DNA of 64,000 nt from Siphonodentalium dalli (taxonomy: Eukaryota > Mollusca > Scaphopoda > Gadilida > Siphonodentaliidae), in contig CP136063.1 in assembly GCA_032622095.1 (NCBI GenBank), positions 183,127,956-183,191,955 of the forward strand, in the 5' to 3' direction. The position numbers and the translations under genes were made by a program. The notes beneath the pieces were generated by a model. The model had not been told where the DNA came from and did no database searches. It worked only from the letters and a program-made list of their open reading frames with translations. Positions 24,858 to 37,009 of the stretch are shown piece after piece (position 1 is the stretch's first letter; the number at the start of each line of letters is the position of its first letter).

Positions 24858-26206
24858 GCATGAGAATTGTCTCGCACACATGCAGTCCACGCAAAGGGCC
24901 TGCTGGCCATACATTTTGGTCAATGTCCTTACTTAATTATTATGGGTGTTTGGTGTAAAATACTGAAATATAGCTATATATTTTAAGTCCTACAAGGGAC
25001 ATAACCGTGTTGCGGGTGAATGGACAAATCTACAACGGACTATGGACCCTTTCTATACTGATCACTCATTGATGAGTAGTTATCGCTTAGGAAAATTTTC
25101 AGATAATAAGTTCAACAAACAACTTATTATCTGAGCATTTCCCTCCAATAAATATATCTGCAATTTCATTATGATATATATGTCGTCTGCTTATTTTTCC
25201 TGAATACGACACCAGATGAATAATAGACTGTGCCAATGTATATTTTATATGTGAGTGGGAGAATCCATTTAGTATAGAACGTGTTTGAGATTTGTGGAGT
25301 GATATTCACCACTGGCAGTGGAGACTATGCTATATATGGTTTACAATCGGCGATGCTTGACAGCCAGGGTATCATTGGCCATCGCTCTGTGTGACAGAAA
25401 TGCACTAAGGTTAATTATCTCGTCAAGGTGGTCATATGTGCCACATAACTGACTAGAAAACCAAAGTCAGAAATGGTAACGCCTTCAAGATCATATTATT
25501 AGCTATATATTTATATATAAATTATAATATAAAATATATTGGTTTCATGAATGCACCACCTCAAAATTCCATTAAAATAATTATCCTTCAAATTATTACA
25601 AAAACTATGGCTTATTACTGCAGATTTCTCATTCAACACACCAGAAAGCCTCTAAATGCGGACCAAAAATCTACTAATTGGATTAAATATACGCCCAGTA
25701 CTTCGCAATTCAACCTATATTCTACATTCCAACTGAGACAGACCTCATCAGCAAAATTAGCTTTTATATTATGGATTGTGTTCCCGCAATAAAATCATCA
25801 AGAGTGGCCCAGCCATTGTTCATACCTAAACATCGAGACCAATTAACAGTCATAAAAATTACATACTGCAACAATGGGACATCAACAAAAAACCAAAATG
25901 TGTTGTTCTGCGAAATATCCCCATCGGCCATCGCTGTAGCTTCATTGATGTGGCCATATCAGCCTCACTACAATTTCCTAAAATAACTCTCATTGCGTGA
26001 AACCAGAAATATGTTGTCCTGCCAGATATCCCATCGCCCATTGGCACGGCCAGATCAGCGTAGCAGTAAACACCCCTAGTATAGGGCGTAATGATGATGA
26101 GTGCAGATACCTTGATAATTATACCTGGAGCTACCAATTAACCATTTCTTTGGAAAATGGATTGTCCCATTGTTATAAAGTATACATTGGAATGATCTGT
26201 TATCCA

Positions 26207-26402
26207 TGTTTACCCTTTCGTGACAGCAGCTGCGCTGGTACAGCATAAAAGATCATGTGCCAGTACATTCTCTTATATATGCGAGTCTCCCATAGGAATC
26301 CTCACATATATAAGAGAATGCACTAGCTTACAAGGTCAAGGTAAATATTGTTAGGCCAATGTATTTTCTTATATATATATATGCGAGGCTACTTTTGGGA
26401 GA
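26207..26402. mobile_element. P2-family MITE, partial
   Basis: Begins with ACCCTTTCGTGACAGCAGC, holds two TTATATATGCGAG hairpin blocks, and stops without its second terminus. Confidence 0.7.
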
Positions 26403-26639
26403 CAATACAAACAGATAACACAAATGATTGATATTCTTTGGTGGGAAAGGTTCAGATAATGTTCAACAAATGACCACAAACTTATTATGTGAACATTTCC
26501 TAAGGGAACTACTCCTCAATGAGTATTCAATACAAAGAATGTGTTTAACATGCTATTTTATAAGAGAAATTCCCTGATGAAAATTGCTGGTGGTATTTAT
26601 TTGTATGGCTGTTTAATATTAAAATTATTTAAATTTCAG

Positions 26640-26816
26640 GATATATCAGCTGAAATTCATGAGCTGCTGGGCATCTCTGGAAAGTCGAAGGGTTCAACGT
26701 ATTCAACTGCAGATCCTCTAATCATGTATCTGGATACAATAAGGAGGACTGGAAAAATAACAGATGCACTATCATTCAAGGCCTTCTTGCGTCAGAACCA
26801 GAGCAAATTGAGATGA
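26640..26816 (+). CDS. Candidate terminal exon, unidentified
   Basis: After an AAATTTCAG acceptor (AG at 26638-26639) a 58-codon open frame runs to a TGA at 26814. It includes DISAEIHELLGISGKSKG, TADPLIMYLDTIRRTGKITD and ALSFKAFLRQNQSKLR. Amphipathic, charged and biased like real protein, it resembles the last coding exon of a plus-strand gene whose upstream exons are not resolved. The exon at 24034 cannot join it directly, because its end phase leads to an early stop. Family unknown; no function is claimed. Confidence 0.42.
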   Translation, partial: DISAEIHELLGISGKSKGSTYSTADPLIMYLDTIRRTGKITDALSFKAFLRQNQSKLR

Positions 26817-26902
26817 AGTACTTGGAGTATCTGTTTTCTACTATTATCAACCAATCGGAGGCTGTAATAATATGTAACAATGTGTATGTAGAGTACCAGA
26901 GA

Positions 26903-27285
26903 CAAGCTTGAAATAGTGTGTCTGTCATTTGCAGGATGAGGTCCCCATAGGGTGAATTTAGTGACAGCAGCAGACTAGTATCACCAAATTCACCCTTTGT
27001 GAACCTCATTCTGGTTAGGCCTCAACTGCTATGGGAGACCTAGGATCAGACTGAAGTTCCCCAGTTGAAGCTGGTGACGTTCTCCCATTAGTCACCTTGA
27101 TTATGTATTTTATCTTCTACAAATGAGAGGATATAGAAATGGTATGCTAGCCCACTTTGTGAGATAGCATCACTAAATTCACCCTCTGGGGACCTCATTC
27201 TGCAAATGAAAGACACACTATTTCAAGGCTTGCAAATAGTGTGTCTGTCATTTCCAGAATGAGGTCCCCACAGTCAGGGTCTTGT
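26903..27285. mobile_element. GAATGAGGTCCCCAGAGGGTG family MITE, copies 6 and partial 7
   Basis: A full-type copy with a shortened core (26903-27234) abuts the start of another (about 27232-27283), which breaks off. It begins about 90 bp past the stop of the candidate terminal exon. Confidence 0.8.
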
Positions 27286-27850
27286 TTCATTATTATCAAC
27301 CAAAATGAAGGTTGTAATGATTGTAGCTAATGTAGCAATGTGGTATGTAGATCTACAGTGTAGATACATGCAACAAATACTAGTAAGCTAATTTTGGGGT
27401 AAGATCAGGAAAACTAAATTGAATAAACAACATATTATGACTATTCTTTATTGCTAGAGGTCCATTATATCATACAATACTTTGGTAATTTTCTCTAACG
27501 CTCTTTCAAAAGTTTCTAATCCCAGGATTCTTTGATTGGGAACTTTAGAACAAATGCTGGACAAAACTGACTATTTAGCCACAAATGGGTTATCAACATG
27601 TTCAGAATATAATTGGTCATATGCTAATCGACAATGTGGCCATTGCAAGAAATTACCTTGCTTATCTGTATGTTTTACACAATCGGCGATTTTTATTTCA
27701 ACTGAAAACCATGTGATTCCTAGCCATAGTTATGTTACTTGAAAGTTGGTATTTAACAATACAATATTACCTTTGTTAGTACTGTTTATAGAAACATATG
27801 AACACGTCAAATTGGACATTGCAAGTTTAAGTGTATAACAATTTATTATG

Positions 27851-28006
27851 CAGTAATGCCCTAAATAATCGACTCTTTAACCACAGCAAAATTATGGATG
27901 AGAGCTTTCCGATGAATGGCGACAAGCCATATTTCCAACAAAATCCTGAAAAGTTACCCATAATTCTGCTGTGGTTAAGGAGTCGATTATTTAGGGCATT
28001 ACTGTA
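27851..28006. mobile_element. TA-flanked foldback MITE, copy 5, left arm shortened
   Basis: Same family, but about 45 bp of the left arm is deleted, so the hairpin is lopsided. Confidence 0.88.
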
Positions 28007-28758
28007 GTTCTATATATAAACACTGAGAAAAGCATAAAAAACACAAACACACAATCAAATTAACTTTTCTGAGATCTCAAATTGTTATCACTAATATGAC
28101 TAGAGGCATGGGTGATATATTTCTGTAATTGAATTATAAGGAGCCCCCCCCCCCCCCCCCCCCCCCCCAAAGCCAAGGAAATAGTAATTTGCGAGCATTA
28201 AATTGGATTATGCATCTTTAAGCTCGCATTTCAACTTGTTCTTTTTATACTAATATATATGTACAAAGTAGGCATGCACAATACGATGTAGTGGATATAA
28301 AATCTAATGATAATAAATAAATATCATAATAAATAAGCGTTTCAAACAAACAAACAAACAAATGAATAAATAAATTAGTTTGAATATGAGAAAGCAGTGA
28401 GTTTATGAATCACATTTCAGCAGCCAGCACACTTGAAGATTGTGCACATATTTGAGGTAGCATTAAGTTGAATTATTTCAACATTGATAGTGAATGAAAA
28501 TAGAAACCAAATCTTCTATAAGTTAAGCTACCTCTTCAAACTATTAAACTCATTGCTAAAAAACTAGAGCATTTTACTTGTGTTTTATTAGGTTTATTAT
28601 ATAGGTTTATTATCTTGAAAAAGTTGCTCTTAGGGCAAATTGCACAGTACTAAAAAAAAAAAAGTTAGTTGTTCCTACAAATGTGAATCTATTTGGACTA
28701 CTAAACCAATGTGTACTAGATCACAATTATTTTATGCTCAGAAACAAATCACCTAATT

Positions 28759-29285
28759 TTAAAGATACGGGCGGCGTTGGCAGTGGGTATGCTGTTAAAA
28801 TATTCACCTCCGTCAAAAACTGCCATAAACAGAAAGAATAAGAAAATATAGACAGACCTTGTTCTTATACCAATCAGAAAAATGGCATAAACAGTATGTT
28901 ATTGTCATTTTTTTCCCCTTTGTTATGTAAACAAAAGCAAAAAACGTTACAGAACCTGGCTTTTGTTTAGATCCGGATATGGTAAACATAAAGAGCGCTG
29001 TTTGTTACTGTTTTCCTGATATGGAGATAATAAAGAGTGTTTATATCATTTTTGTGTGATTAACCAATAGAATTGCGCTGTGTTATGTAAACAGAAGCAC
29101 AACTTATGTAACACGAGCAGGCTCTTGTTTACGTACACATCGTACGTCTTGACGACAATATACTATTTACGCGCTGATTATGTTTGGCATATGAACAAAA
29201 CTATATATATAATAATATTCCTTCTGTTGATGGCGATTTGAACAAATATGAATATTTCTGCAAGGAACGCCGCCCGTGCCTTTAA
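28759..29285. mobile_element. TTAA MITE, family P5, copy 2
   Basis: TTAAAGATACGGGCGGCG on the left and CGCCCGTGCCTTTAA on the right. Inverted relative to the copy at 7830. The GTAAACATAAAGAGCG blocks inside are shared. Confidence 0.85.
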
Positions 29286-29400
29286 CTGATGAATCATATC
29301 CCTTTGAATTCCAACAGTAGCTAAGATGTGCAGTTTACAATCAATACAAATCAGTGGCGTCAAATCTTCAGATTTTCCAGTTGCAATAAACTCATATTCA

Positions 29401-29561
29401 TACAGTAATGCCCTAATAATCAACTCCCTAACCACAGCAGAACTATGGGTCACCGAGAGCTTTCCGATGAATGGAAACAAGCCACATTTCTGACTAAATC
29501 CTGAAAAGTTACCCATAATTCTGCTGTGGTTAAGGAGTCGATTACTTAGAGCATTACTGTA
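29401..29561. mobile_element. TA-flanked foldback MITE, copy 6, left arm shortened
   Basis: Same family; the left arm has a deletion like that in the copy at 27851. TA borders present. Confidence 0.88.
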
Positions 29562-29715
29562 AGCTTCATATCGTTTATAAAGGAATTGCACATTAAAAGT
29601 AAATAGCGGAGTAGTTGAATTCGCCGAACAAATCAAAAATAATAATTATGGTATAAACATAATACACCAAATGTAGCCGAAAGTACAAAATTTTCACCAC
29701 TCGTGGTATGTGGTT

Positions 29716-29978
29716 TTAACTCTTCCATAACTGAAGGTTCCTGAAATTTTGCAAAAACCCTGTGGCAATGCATTCTCTCAAATATTCAAGTCTCCCATAG
29801 GGAGCCTCGCATATATAAGATAATACATTGGCCTAACAATATTTTACTTGACCTTGTAAGTCAGAACACTCTATTATATATGTGAGGCTCCCTATGGGAG
29901 ACTCACATATATAAGAGAATGCACTGGCACAGGATCTTTAATGCTGCATCAGCACAGCTCCCGCCATGAAAGGGTTAA
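29716..29978. mobile_element. TTAA foldback MITE, family P2 (full copy)
   Basis: Starts TTAACTCTTCCATAACTG and ends CGCCATGAAAGGGTTAA. It carries the same TTCTCTTATATATG hairpin arms as family P1, but with CTCCCTATGGGAG at the hairpin tip. A partial copy follows directly (29979-30055). Confidence 0.85.
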
Positions 29979-30227
29979 CCTCACATATATAAGAGAATGC
30001 ACTGGCACAGGATATTTAATGCTGCACCTGCACAGCTCCCATAATGAAAGGTGTAATCACAGTTCCAATCATGGTGAAAATTTTATACTCTCGGCTACTA
30101 TCAGTGTATTCTATATGAATTGGACAGAGGAGGAAGCAATTTACAACAGCATTATTTTTATTTAACCCCTTGGCGGTTGAGTACATCATATATAATGTCA
30201 TATCAATGGGTGAATATATTTTAGCAA

Positions 30228-30617
30228 TTAACCCTTTACCCAACAAACCGGCCAAATAAAGCTTCAACAGCCTAAAATATCTTCGGTCTGTCTCAATAGA
30301 ACCATACAAATATGGATATCATTGGAACCGGCTCCTTGACCACATTGTGATAGTTACAGTTATGCCCTGTGCCAATGCATTCTCTTATATATGCGAGTCG
30401 ACCATAGGTCGCCTCGCATATATAAGAGAATGCATTGGCCTAAAAAAAATCTTTTTTTAACACTTTTTACCATTTTTTCTTACATTCTTTAACAATTTTA
30501 TAATTTGTAATGTGTTAAGCCCATGCATTCTCTTATATATGCGAGGCAACCTATGGTCGACTCGCATATATAAGAGAATGCATTGGCACAGGGCCCTTCT
30601 GTTGGGTAAAGGGTTAA
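30228..30617. mobile_element. TTAA foldback MITE, family P1, copy 3
   Basis: Same orientation and structure as the copy at 3448, with TTAA borders. One GGCCAAAACC repeat near the left end is missing compared with the others. Confidence 0.93.
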
Positions 30618-31436
30618 ACTTGGTAATACAATGTATTGCAGAAATAAATCATGGAAACAACATTTTTAAAAGCATGATTCAATGTAAATACTGAAAATAA
30701 TTTCCTCCACATGATATCCATGAAAAGTTCCCATTTAGGAGACAATTTGTATAAGTTATTGCACAATAACAGAATATTTGAATTATGAAAAAAAGTGGTT
30801 TTAAAAAATAAAAACAACCATTTGTTCATGTAGGTCAATATCTATAGACAATTTGACAGGAAATATTAAGAAAAAACACACTGCATTATCTAGACTCTGA
30901 ACCCAACTGGGGTATGTGGTCAGTCTACCATCTGAAATCATGACTTTGCGAGAATATAAATAAAACATTTCTCATTGCATATTTTATTTTTTTGGTAGCC
31001 ATTTGCAGGATTAATGCAAAATTAATGCTATGGTCTTTTGTTCCTCTAAATAGTAACAAATATTGATCATAAAGGAGTATGATACAAGTTAGTTCTGAAC
31101 AAATTCCACACATTTCTATCAGATAAGCCCAATATTTGACTGTGAATTACATTGATGCTATAATTACTATGATTCAATTCATCAATGAATATCTGCCAAT
31201 TATTCTCACATCAATTAAAACTGATAGTTGACTTAATGTATGTTGTCTCTTTGACTACATTACCATAAATTAGTTCAGGCTTTAATGTCAATGTATGGGA
31301 AACCCAAATATTCATTCACAGATGATGATTTTGTTGAATGAATGTGCCTTGCACTAATGGCATGTGTGTGGAATAGAATTCTACATCAAACATGATAATC
31401 TCCTGCAAGATGAATTAGTGGGCTGAAATCTCTTAT

Positions 31437-31442
31437 TTTATT
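31437..31442 (-). promoter_or_regulatory. Polyadenylation signal of the FBXO39-like gene
   Basis: The minus strand reads AATAAA about 85 nt downstream of the F-box gene stop codon, at a normal distance for a short 3' UTR. The hexamer is common by chance in AT-rich DNA. Confidence 0.5.
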
Positions 31443-31526
31443 CATAAGAATCTAAAAACAAACAAAGCTAATTAAATGTTTTGTAAAATTTAGTCTGGAA
31501 CCTTGAAAACAACTGTTGCTAACATA

Positions 31527-32870
31527 TTACAGTACATTCATATAAAGCAAGTTATCATCCATCAAGAATGGATCAGTACACAGATGCCAATCAAACCCAA
31601 GCATTTGCGAGACAGCGGCCTCAAGATTACTCTCAGAACCACATGATGTCTTAAGCCAGCTCACAAAGTCATCAGTCCATTCTTGTTTGGCTGTCCAATC
31701 GAAGTCATAGGTGACTTCACTCCCGAGTATCAGAAGATTCTTTAGCTTTCTAGCTTTACTTATGAGTATAATAGATGTGGAAGAAATTGGAAAACGGTAT
31801 AAGAGCGTGTGAAGCTTGGTACATTTTTCTGCTAGTTCCACCAATGTGAAAGGGATTCTAGCATCAGCATCACAATTTGTGTCCATGAAAGACTTTGTAT
31901 AGGTGAAAGACTCTAGAGTATGTTGGCATGATGATATGACATCATCTAGAACACCTTTAGTTACTGCATTGACTAAATCATCGAGCACCAGTTTTCTAAG
32001 AGGTATGTTCTTCGGGAAAGAATCCCTTATAACCATGATGAATTTAAAAATGAGGTCCACTCGAAAGCTCGGACAAAATTTTCTAACATCTTTCCATAGA
32101 CTCTCTCTGAGCTGTTCACTGTCGTTCATCGGGAGTTCCTCATCTTGAATGAGGCTAAGCTCCAGTAAACCATTTTGCACCATTACCATTACAAGTTTAT
32201 CATTGACTTTGTCACGCCTGATGTGCAGTTTTCTCAGCCTTTTCAATTCGGAAGCAATGTTCATGTCCAGATAACCTTCAGCCTCGAACAGCGAATCATT
32301 TCCCAAATTCAGCTCTGTCAGCTTGGATAGCAATCCTTCACGATGAATGTGCTTGAGAGCACAATTATCGACATCATCTGACCACGTCATAACTGGGTGA
32401 ATCACAGCTATCTCACAGAGTTGCTGACATTTCTGCAGAACTTTACAAAATGAGCTGATGATGTTCTTCCCCCATGTGTAGCTCTCATCAACACCAAAGT
32501 GTAGTTCCTGTTCAATCTTGAATCTTTTCAGATTCGGACAATTATCGGCCATAGCTAACATAATTTGTATACCAGTCCTTCCAATTTTGTACCCAAAACA
32601 CAGCTCAATATTTCTCATGTATCGTCCAAACTTTTTGACAGTAATAAGAAATTTTGTTCTGCCTTCCCTTGCAAAATAGACATTCTCCTCAGCTTCACCG
32701 ATAAACTGAGTATATGACCATGCTTGGGTAGTTTGCAGTGACTGTAGTACATCTGGACAAATCTGCAGCAGATTGAGCTTCTCTTTATATGTCAGATACG
32801 ATAGAACGTGACTGATAGCGACTGATGGGAGATAAGCAAGAGGGAACTGGAGTGCATCTGTGTTTGCCAT
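31527..32870 (-). CDS. FBXO39-like F-box protein (main coding exon)
   Basis: Seen: an open frame of about 447 residues from the ATG at 32870 to the stop at 31527. An F-box lies at about residues 12-52 (LPSVAISHVLSYLTYKEKL, then the AW..TQF segment). VKKFGRYMRNIEL and, later, a segment with FIMVIRDSFPKNIPLRKLVL resemble the corresponding parts of vertebrate FBXO39/FBXO33. Leucine-rich, LRR-like segments such as LSKLTELNLG and LKRLRKLHI fill the middle. Known: F-box proteins are substrate adaptors of SCF (SKP1-CUL1-RBX1) ubiquitin ligases. The frame stays open upstream of the ATG to a splice acceptor (pyrimidine tract plus CAG) whose exon would start at 32896, so at least one upstream exon, coding or 5' UTR, is likely. 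A minus-strand AATAAA at 31442-31437 lies about 85 nt past the stop. The family call is firm; exact orthology is inferred. Confidence 0.85.
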   Translation of the reverse strand: MANTDALQFPLAYLPSVAISHVLSYLTYKEKLNLLQICPDVLQSLQTTQAWSYTQFIGEAEENVYFAREGRTKFLITVKKFGRYMRNIELCFGYKIGRTGIQIMLAMADNCPNLKRFKIEQELHFGVDESYTWGKNIISSFCKVLQKCQQLCEIAVIHPVMTWSDDVDNCALKHIHREGLLSKLTELNLGNDSLFEAEGYLDMNIASELKRLRKLHIRRDKVNDKLVMVMVQNGLLELSLIQDEELPMNDSEQLRESLWKDVRKFCPSFRVDLIFKFIMVIRDSFPKNIPLRKLVLDDLVNAVTKGVLDDVISSCQHTLESFTYTKSFMDTNCDADARIPFTLVELAEKCTKLHTLLYRFPISSTSIILISKARKLKNLLILGSEVTYDFDWTAKQEWTDDFVSWLKTSCGSESNLEAAVSQMLGFDWHLCTDPFLMDDNLLYMNVL

Positions 32871-32941
32871 CACTGACACCCTGCCTCGTGCATCACCTGA
32901 AAAAATGGTAAAACATACATGATTAGCAACTATTAAACAAA

Positions 32942-33347
32942 GTTAACAAGGATGCCCTAACAAGGGTTCACGCTGGCCGGGAAAATGTTTTTGGCCAATT
33001 TTGTTTAACATTTCTGATTTTTTTTTTAAACCATTTTTCAAAAAGTTTGGCCAAATTGAAAAAACTAAATAAAATTACATACTCTTTGCCGATGACAGCC
33101 TCCTATATCCAGCTGTATCAACAACAACTGACTGCCAGAAGAAAAAGTTAGTAAGGATGCCCTCACAAGGGTTCACGCTGGCCGGGAATTTATTTTGGCC
33201 AATATGTTTTACCATTTCTGATTGTTTTTTTTTTTACCATTTTTCAAAAAGTTTGGCCAAATTGAAAAAACTAAATAAAATTACATACTCTTTGCCGATG
33301 ACAGCCTCCTATATCCAGCTGTATCAACAACAACTGACTGCCAGAAG
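32942..33347 (+). repeat. 205-bp tandem duplication
   Basis: The segment 32942-33142 recurs at 33147-33347 with only a few differences. Each unit starts with GGATGCCCT and the phrase GGGTTCACGCTGGCCGGGAA, which resembles the hAT terminus at 54638. Each then runs into the LINE FADD region, so the copied unit spans a junction between two mobile-element fragments. Confidence 0.9.
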
Positions 33348-34105
33348 CTACAATCAGACCTCAACTCGCTAGTAAATTGGTCACACGTATGGCAAATGAA
33401 ATTCAATGCATCAAAATGTTATGTGCTCAGGATAATTCGTACAGAGAACCCGGTAATCTTTCCTTACACCATTGACAATCAAAAACTAACTTCAGTCAAC
33501 CAAAACCCATATCTAGGAATCCAACTTTCAAAAACACTATCATGGGACAATCACATAGAGAAAGCAGCTTCCAGGGAAAATCGTACACTGGGATTCCTAA
33601 GACGAAATCTTGTAAAACGCACAAAGGAAATTCGAAGACAAGCATATATAACATTGGTCCGTCCTCAAATGTTGAAGTGTAAGGGATCCACACATTGTTA
33701 AACACATTGATAAACTAGAAAAAAAACAGAGGTGGGCTGCCAGATTTATTTGAAGAGAATACGCCAGAAAGCCAGATACTGTCATCACTCTTCTAAAACA
33801 ACTAAAGTTACCACCACTCCAACAATGCAGAACAATATATCCAGATTACTTATTTTCCATAGAACAGTTTATAATACCATCTCAATTCCATTTCCAACAT
33901 ATATCCAACACTGCACAAAAGAAACGAGAAACTACCATCCACAACACTTCCATCACAATAGCACCAGATGACAACCAATATAAATTTGAACAGCTTTTTC
34001 ATACAAACCATCAGAGACTGGAATAATTTACCACTTGGATTCATGGACATTGGAGACTATGTCGTATTTCTTTCTACCATAGTGACAAGAAATTTGTTTT
34101 AACCT
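33068..34105 (+). pseudogene. Decayed LINE fragment (RT active site to ORF2 C-terminus)
   Basis: Plus-strand frames include ILFADDSLLYPAVSTTTDCQ (the FADD catalytic box, present twice through a tandem duplication), WQMKFNASKCYVLRI, YLGIQLSKTLSWDNHI, RRQAYITLVRP, KQRWAARFI and, near 33.98-34.06 kb, RDWNNLPLG. This is the classic end of a jockey/CR1-type RT. It is 5' truncated, with several stops and shifts. It belongs to a different family from the LINE at 55-62 kb, whose active-site box is TDD. Confidence 0.85.
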
Positions 34106-34199
34106 GCACAATGTAATGAAAGTGACACTGTAGCTTAACTTGTGAAGGGGTTATTTTTTTACTGAACAATGAATAGAATGATAAAGAAGGAAAGAAAAC

Positions 34200-35700
34200 T
34201 AGAGGTCAACCCAAAGATTCACAATTATGAAGTTGGTGATGATCGGATGAGGGATGTGGTCTGTAGGGTGCACCAAAGGATTTAGTCATCCAAAGAGTAA
34301 ATCTCAAGATTGTCGCTGGTGGCCATGTTTTCAATGAATTTCGGTCAAAATAGGAGGCTCCCATCTAGAGGTCACCCCGAGGATCCATATGAAGTTTGGT
34401 GACCATCAGATGATGGATGTGGTCTGTAGGGTGCGCCAAAGGATTTAGTCATGCAAAGAGTAAAATTCAAGATGGTGGCCATGTTTTTCATTGAAAATTG
34501 TTCAAATTTGATAGCTCTCATCTGTAAATTTTCAAATCAATTCTCCAATAAATGCGGGCTGAGGGGTGTGCCGATGGATTCAAATTTGAAATTCAAGATG
34601 ACTGCTAGTGTCCATGTTTTTAAAAAAAAATTTGGTCAAAATAGGAGGCTCCCATCTGGAGGTCACCCCGTAGATCCATATGAAGTTTGGTGGTGATCAG
34701 ATGAGGAATGTGGTCTGTAGGGTGGGGTGCCAAAGGATTTAGTCATGCAAAGAGTAAAATCCAAAGTGGCTGCTGGCGGCCATGTTTTTCATTGAATATC
34801 ATTCAAATTTTATAGCTCCCATCTACAGATGATCACAATTGTGCCTGCAAAATTAAATTGAAGTGTCAATGACACTGTAGCTCAACTTGGCAATGAATAG
34901 AATGATAAAGAAGAGGGAAAGTAAACTAGAGGTCACCCCGAAATTCCATATGAAGTTTAGTGATGATCAAATGAGGGATGTGGTCTGTAGGGTGCGCCAA
35001 AGGATTTAGTCATACAAAGAGTAAATTCCATGATGACCGTTGGCAGCCATGTTTTCATCGAAATTTTTCAAATTTGATAGCTCCCGTCTAGAGGTGATTC
35101 TAAACATGCCTCTAAATTTTCAAATCAATTCTTCAATAAATGCGGGCTGCAGGGTGTGCTGATGGATTCATGTTTTTTTTTTAAATTTCGGTCAAAATAG
35201 GAGGTTCCCGAATATCCATCAGAAATTTGGTGATGATCGGATGAGAGATGTGGCCTGTAGGGTGTGCCGAAGGACTTAGTCACACAAAGAGTAAATTCCA
35301 AGATGGCCATGTTTTTCAACAAATATCAGTCAAAATAGGAGGCTCCTATCTAGAGGTCACCACAAAGTTCCATATCAAGTTTGGTAATGATCGGATGAGG
35401 GATGTGGTCTGTTGGGTGTGCCAACGGATTTAGTCATGCAAAGATTAAAATCAAGATGGCTGCTGGCGGCCATGTTTTTCATCGAAAATCATTCAAATCT
35501 ACAGGTGATCACGATGATACGACCTTAAATACGGGCTGTAGGGTGTGCCAATGGATTCAAATTTGAAATCCAAGATGGCTGCTGGCGGCCATGTTTTTCA
35601 TTAAAATACATATGAAGTTTGGTGAAGATCAGATGAGGGATGTGGCCTGTAGGGCATGCCAAAGGAAATTGTTAATGCACACACAGACGGCAACCCATGG
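34200..35700 (+). repeat. Degenerate array of about seven phrases
   Basis: The phrase GATGAGGGATGTGGTCTGTA then GGGTGCGCCAAAGGATTTAG recurs near 34239, 34402, 34699, 34969, 35239, 35394 and 35629, separated by AAGATGGCTGCTGGCGGCCA blocks. The spacing varies between about 150 and 300 bp. An inverted relative is at about 63840-63960. Frames across it are incidental. Confidence 0.8.
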
Positions 35701-36234
35701 CAATGTTTTTAATTGCACCATTGGATGATGTCAACACCAAAGTTAGACCTTGAGCAATGGATCTAAGATCCTTTTCAAATTACAAGTATTACAAGTTTTC
35801 AAGTATTATACAGATAGAGATAAGATTTTTAGGTTTCAAAATCCTGGTGGTTCGAAGACATGGGGAAACATTCTTGATCAAGTGGTAAAATGAATTTACA
35901 AAGTTACTATACCAATTGATATTTTTTCTTCCATCAGCTTCCCCACAAGCAGCCCTTGAAATTGTCATTTTTCTACTACGGCATTTCTTTATCAAGAACA
36001 GCATGAGATTTTATATTGGCTTCTTCAGCATTTTCTATGGCATTCCGTGTTGCCGTAGCTAAGTTTGATATATATCAGCACTATTAAATTTGAAAAAAAA
36101 CTTTATTCAAAATTACGTTGATATTGGTGACATAATTTCCGTAACACCAAGTTGCTGCCAACCTCGCACAGATTTTAACATCACTCTACCTTTTTTATTC
36201 TGCCGGATAACGGTAGTTCCAAATATAAACTAGA

Positions 36235-36835
36235 GGTGTGACTGTCCCAATGGGACTAAGGATACCCCCCCCCCCCCCTGTTTTTAAAATACTAAGATGT
36301 TTCACATGTCAGTAAACATTTAATTAAAATAATAAAATTACAGTTCCCATATTGCAGGTGCACAACCCTAACCCTAATCTTAAACATATTGACCGAAAAA
36401 TGTAGGAATAAAAGCTCAGACAAAATTATGCATGTTGCAAAAAAAGTCGAAAAAGGGGAATAACTCCACAAAAAAAAAGTCGGACACACATCATAATCGC
36501 AGGTGCACAGGTTCCCATGGTACTAAATATCAGTGCCAAGATTAAAAAACATTGACCTAAAAATGTAGGAATAAAAGCTCGGACAAAATTAGGCATGTTG
36601 CAAAAAAATTCTAAGTCGAAAAAGGGGGGATAACTCCACCAAAAAAGCCCGACAGACATCATAATCGCAGGTGCACAGGTTCCCATGGTGGTTGATGTCT
36701 GTGCCAAGTTTCATGGAAATTTATTAAAAAACGACTGAGAAAAACTCCGGACAAATTTGTGTCCACGGTACGACGGATGGACGGACAAGCTGACTCCAGT
36801 ATACCACCCCTAACTTCGTTGCGGGGGGTATAATT
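36235..36835 (-). repeat. Dispersed repeat, inverted partner of 50790-51355
   Basis: Contains GTGACTGTCCCAATGGGACT, two copies of ATTGACC.AAAAATGTAGG, GTGCACAGGTTCCCATGG and, at the end, ACTTCGTTGCGGGGGGTATA. The same order is found in reverse at 50.8-51.35 kb. Confidence 0.88.
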
Positions 36836-36970
36836 ATATAATACAATTAGGTGGTTCCCTTATTTGTGCGTGTATGAGCACTGGTGTGAGGGGGGATTTT
36901 TAGGACATGCAGTTGCTATGAGGGAATGTTGAATCAAGGAGTGAGACTCTTTTAATATGAACTCCACCTT

Positions 36971-37009
36971 CAAATTGATACAGTATAGCAGCTATACTGT
37001 ATCAATTTG
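36971..37009. repeat. Short perfect hairpin
   Basis: CAAATTGATACAGTATAG and its exact inverse around a 3-nt loop. It stands alone in AT-rich DNA. Confidence 0.85.
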
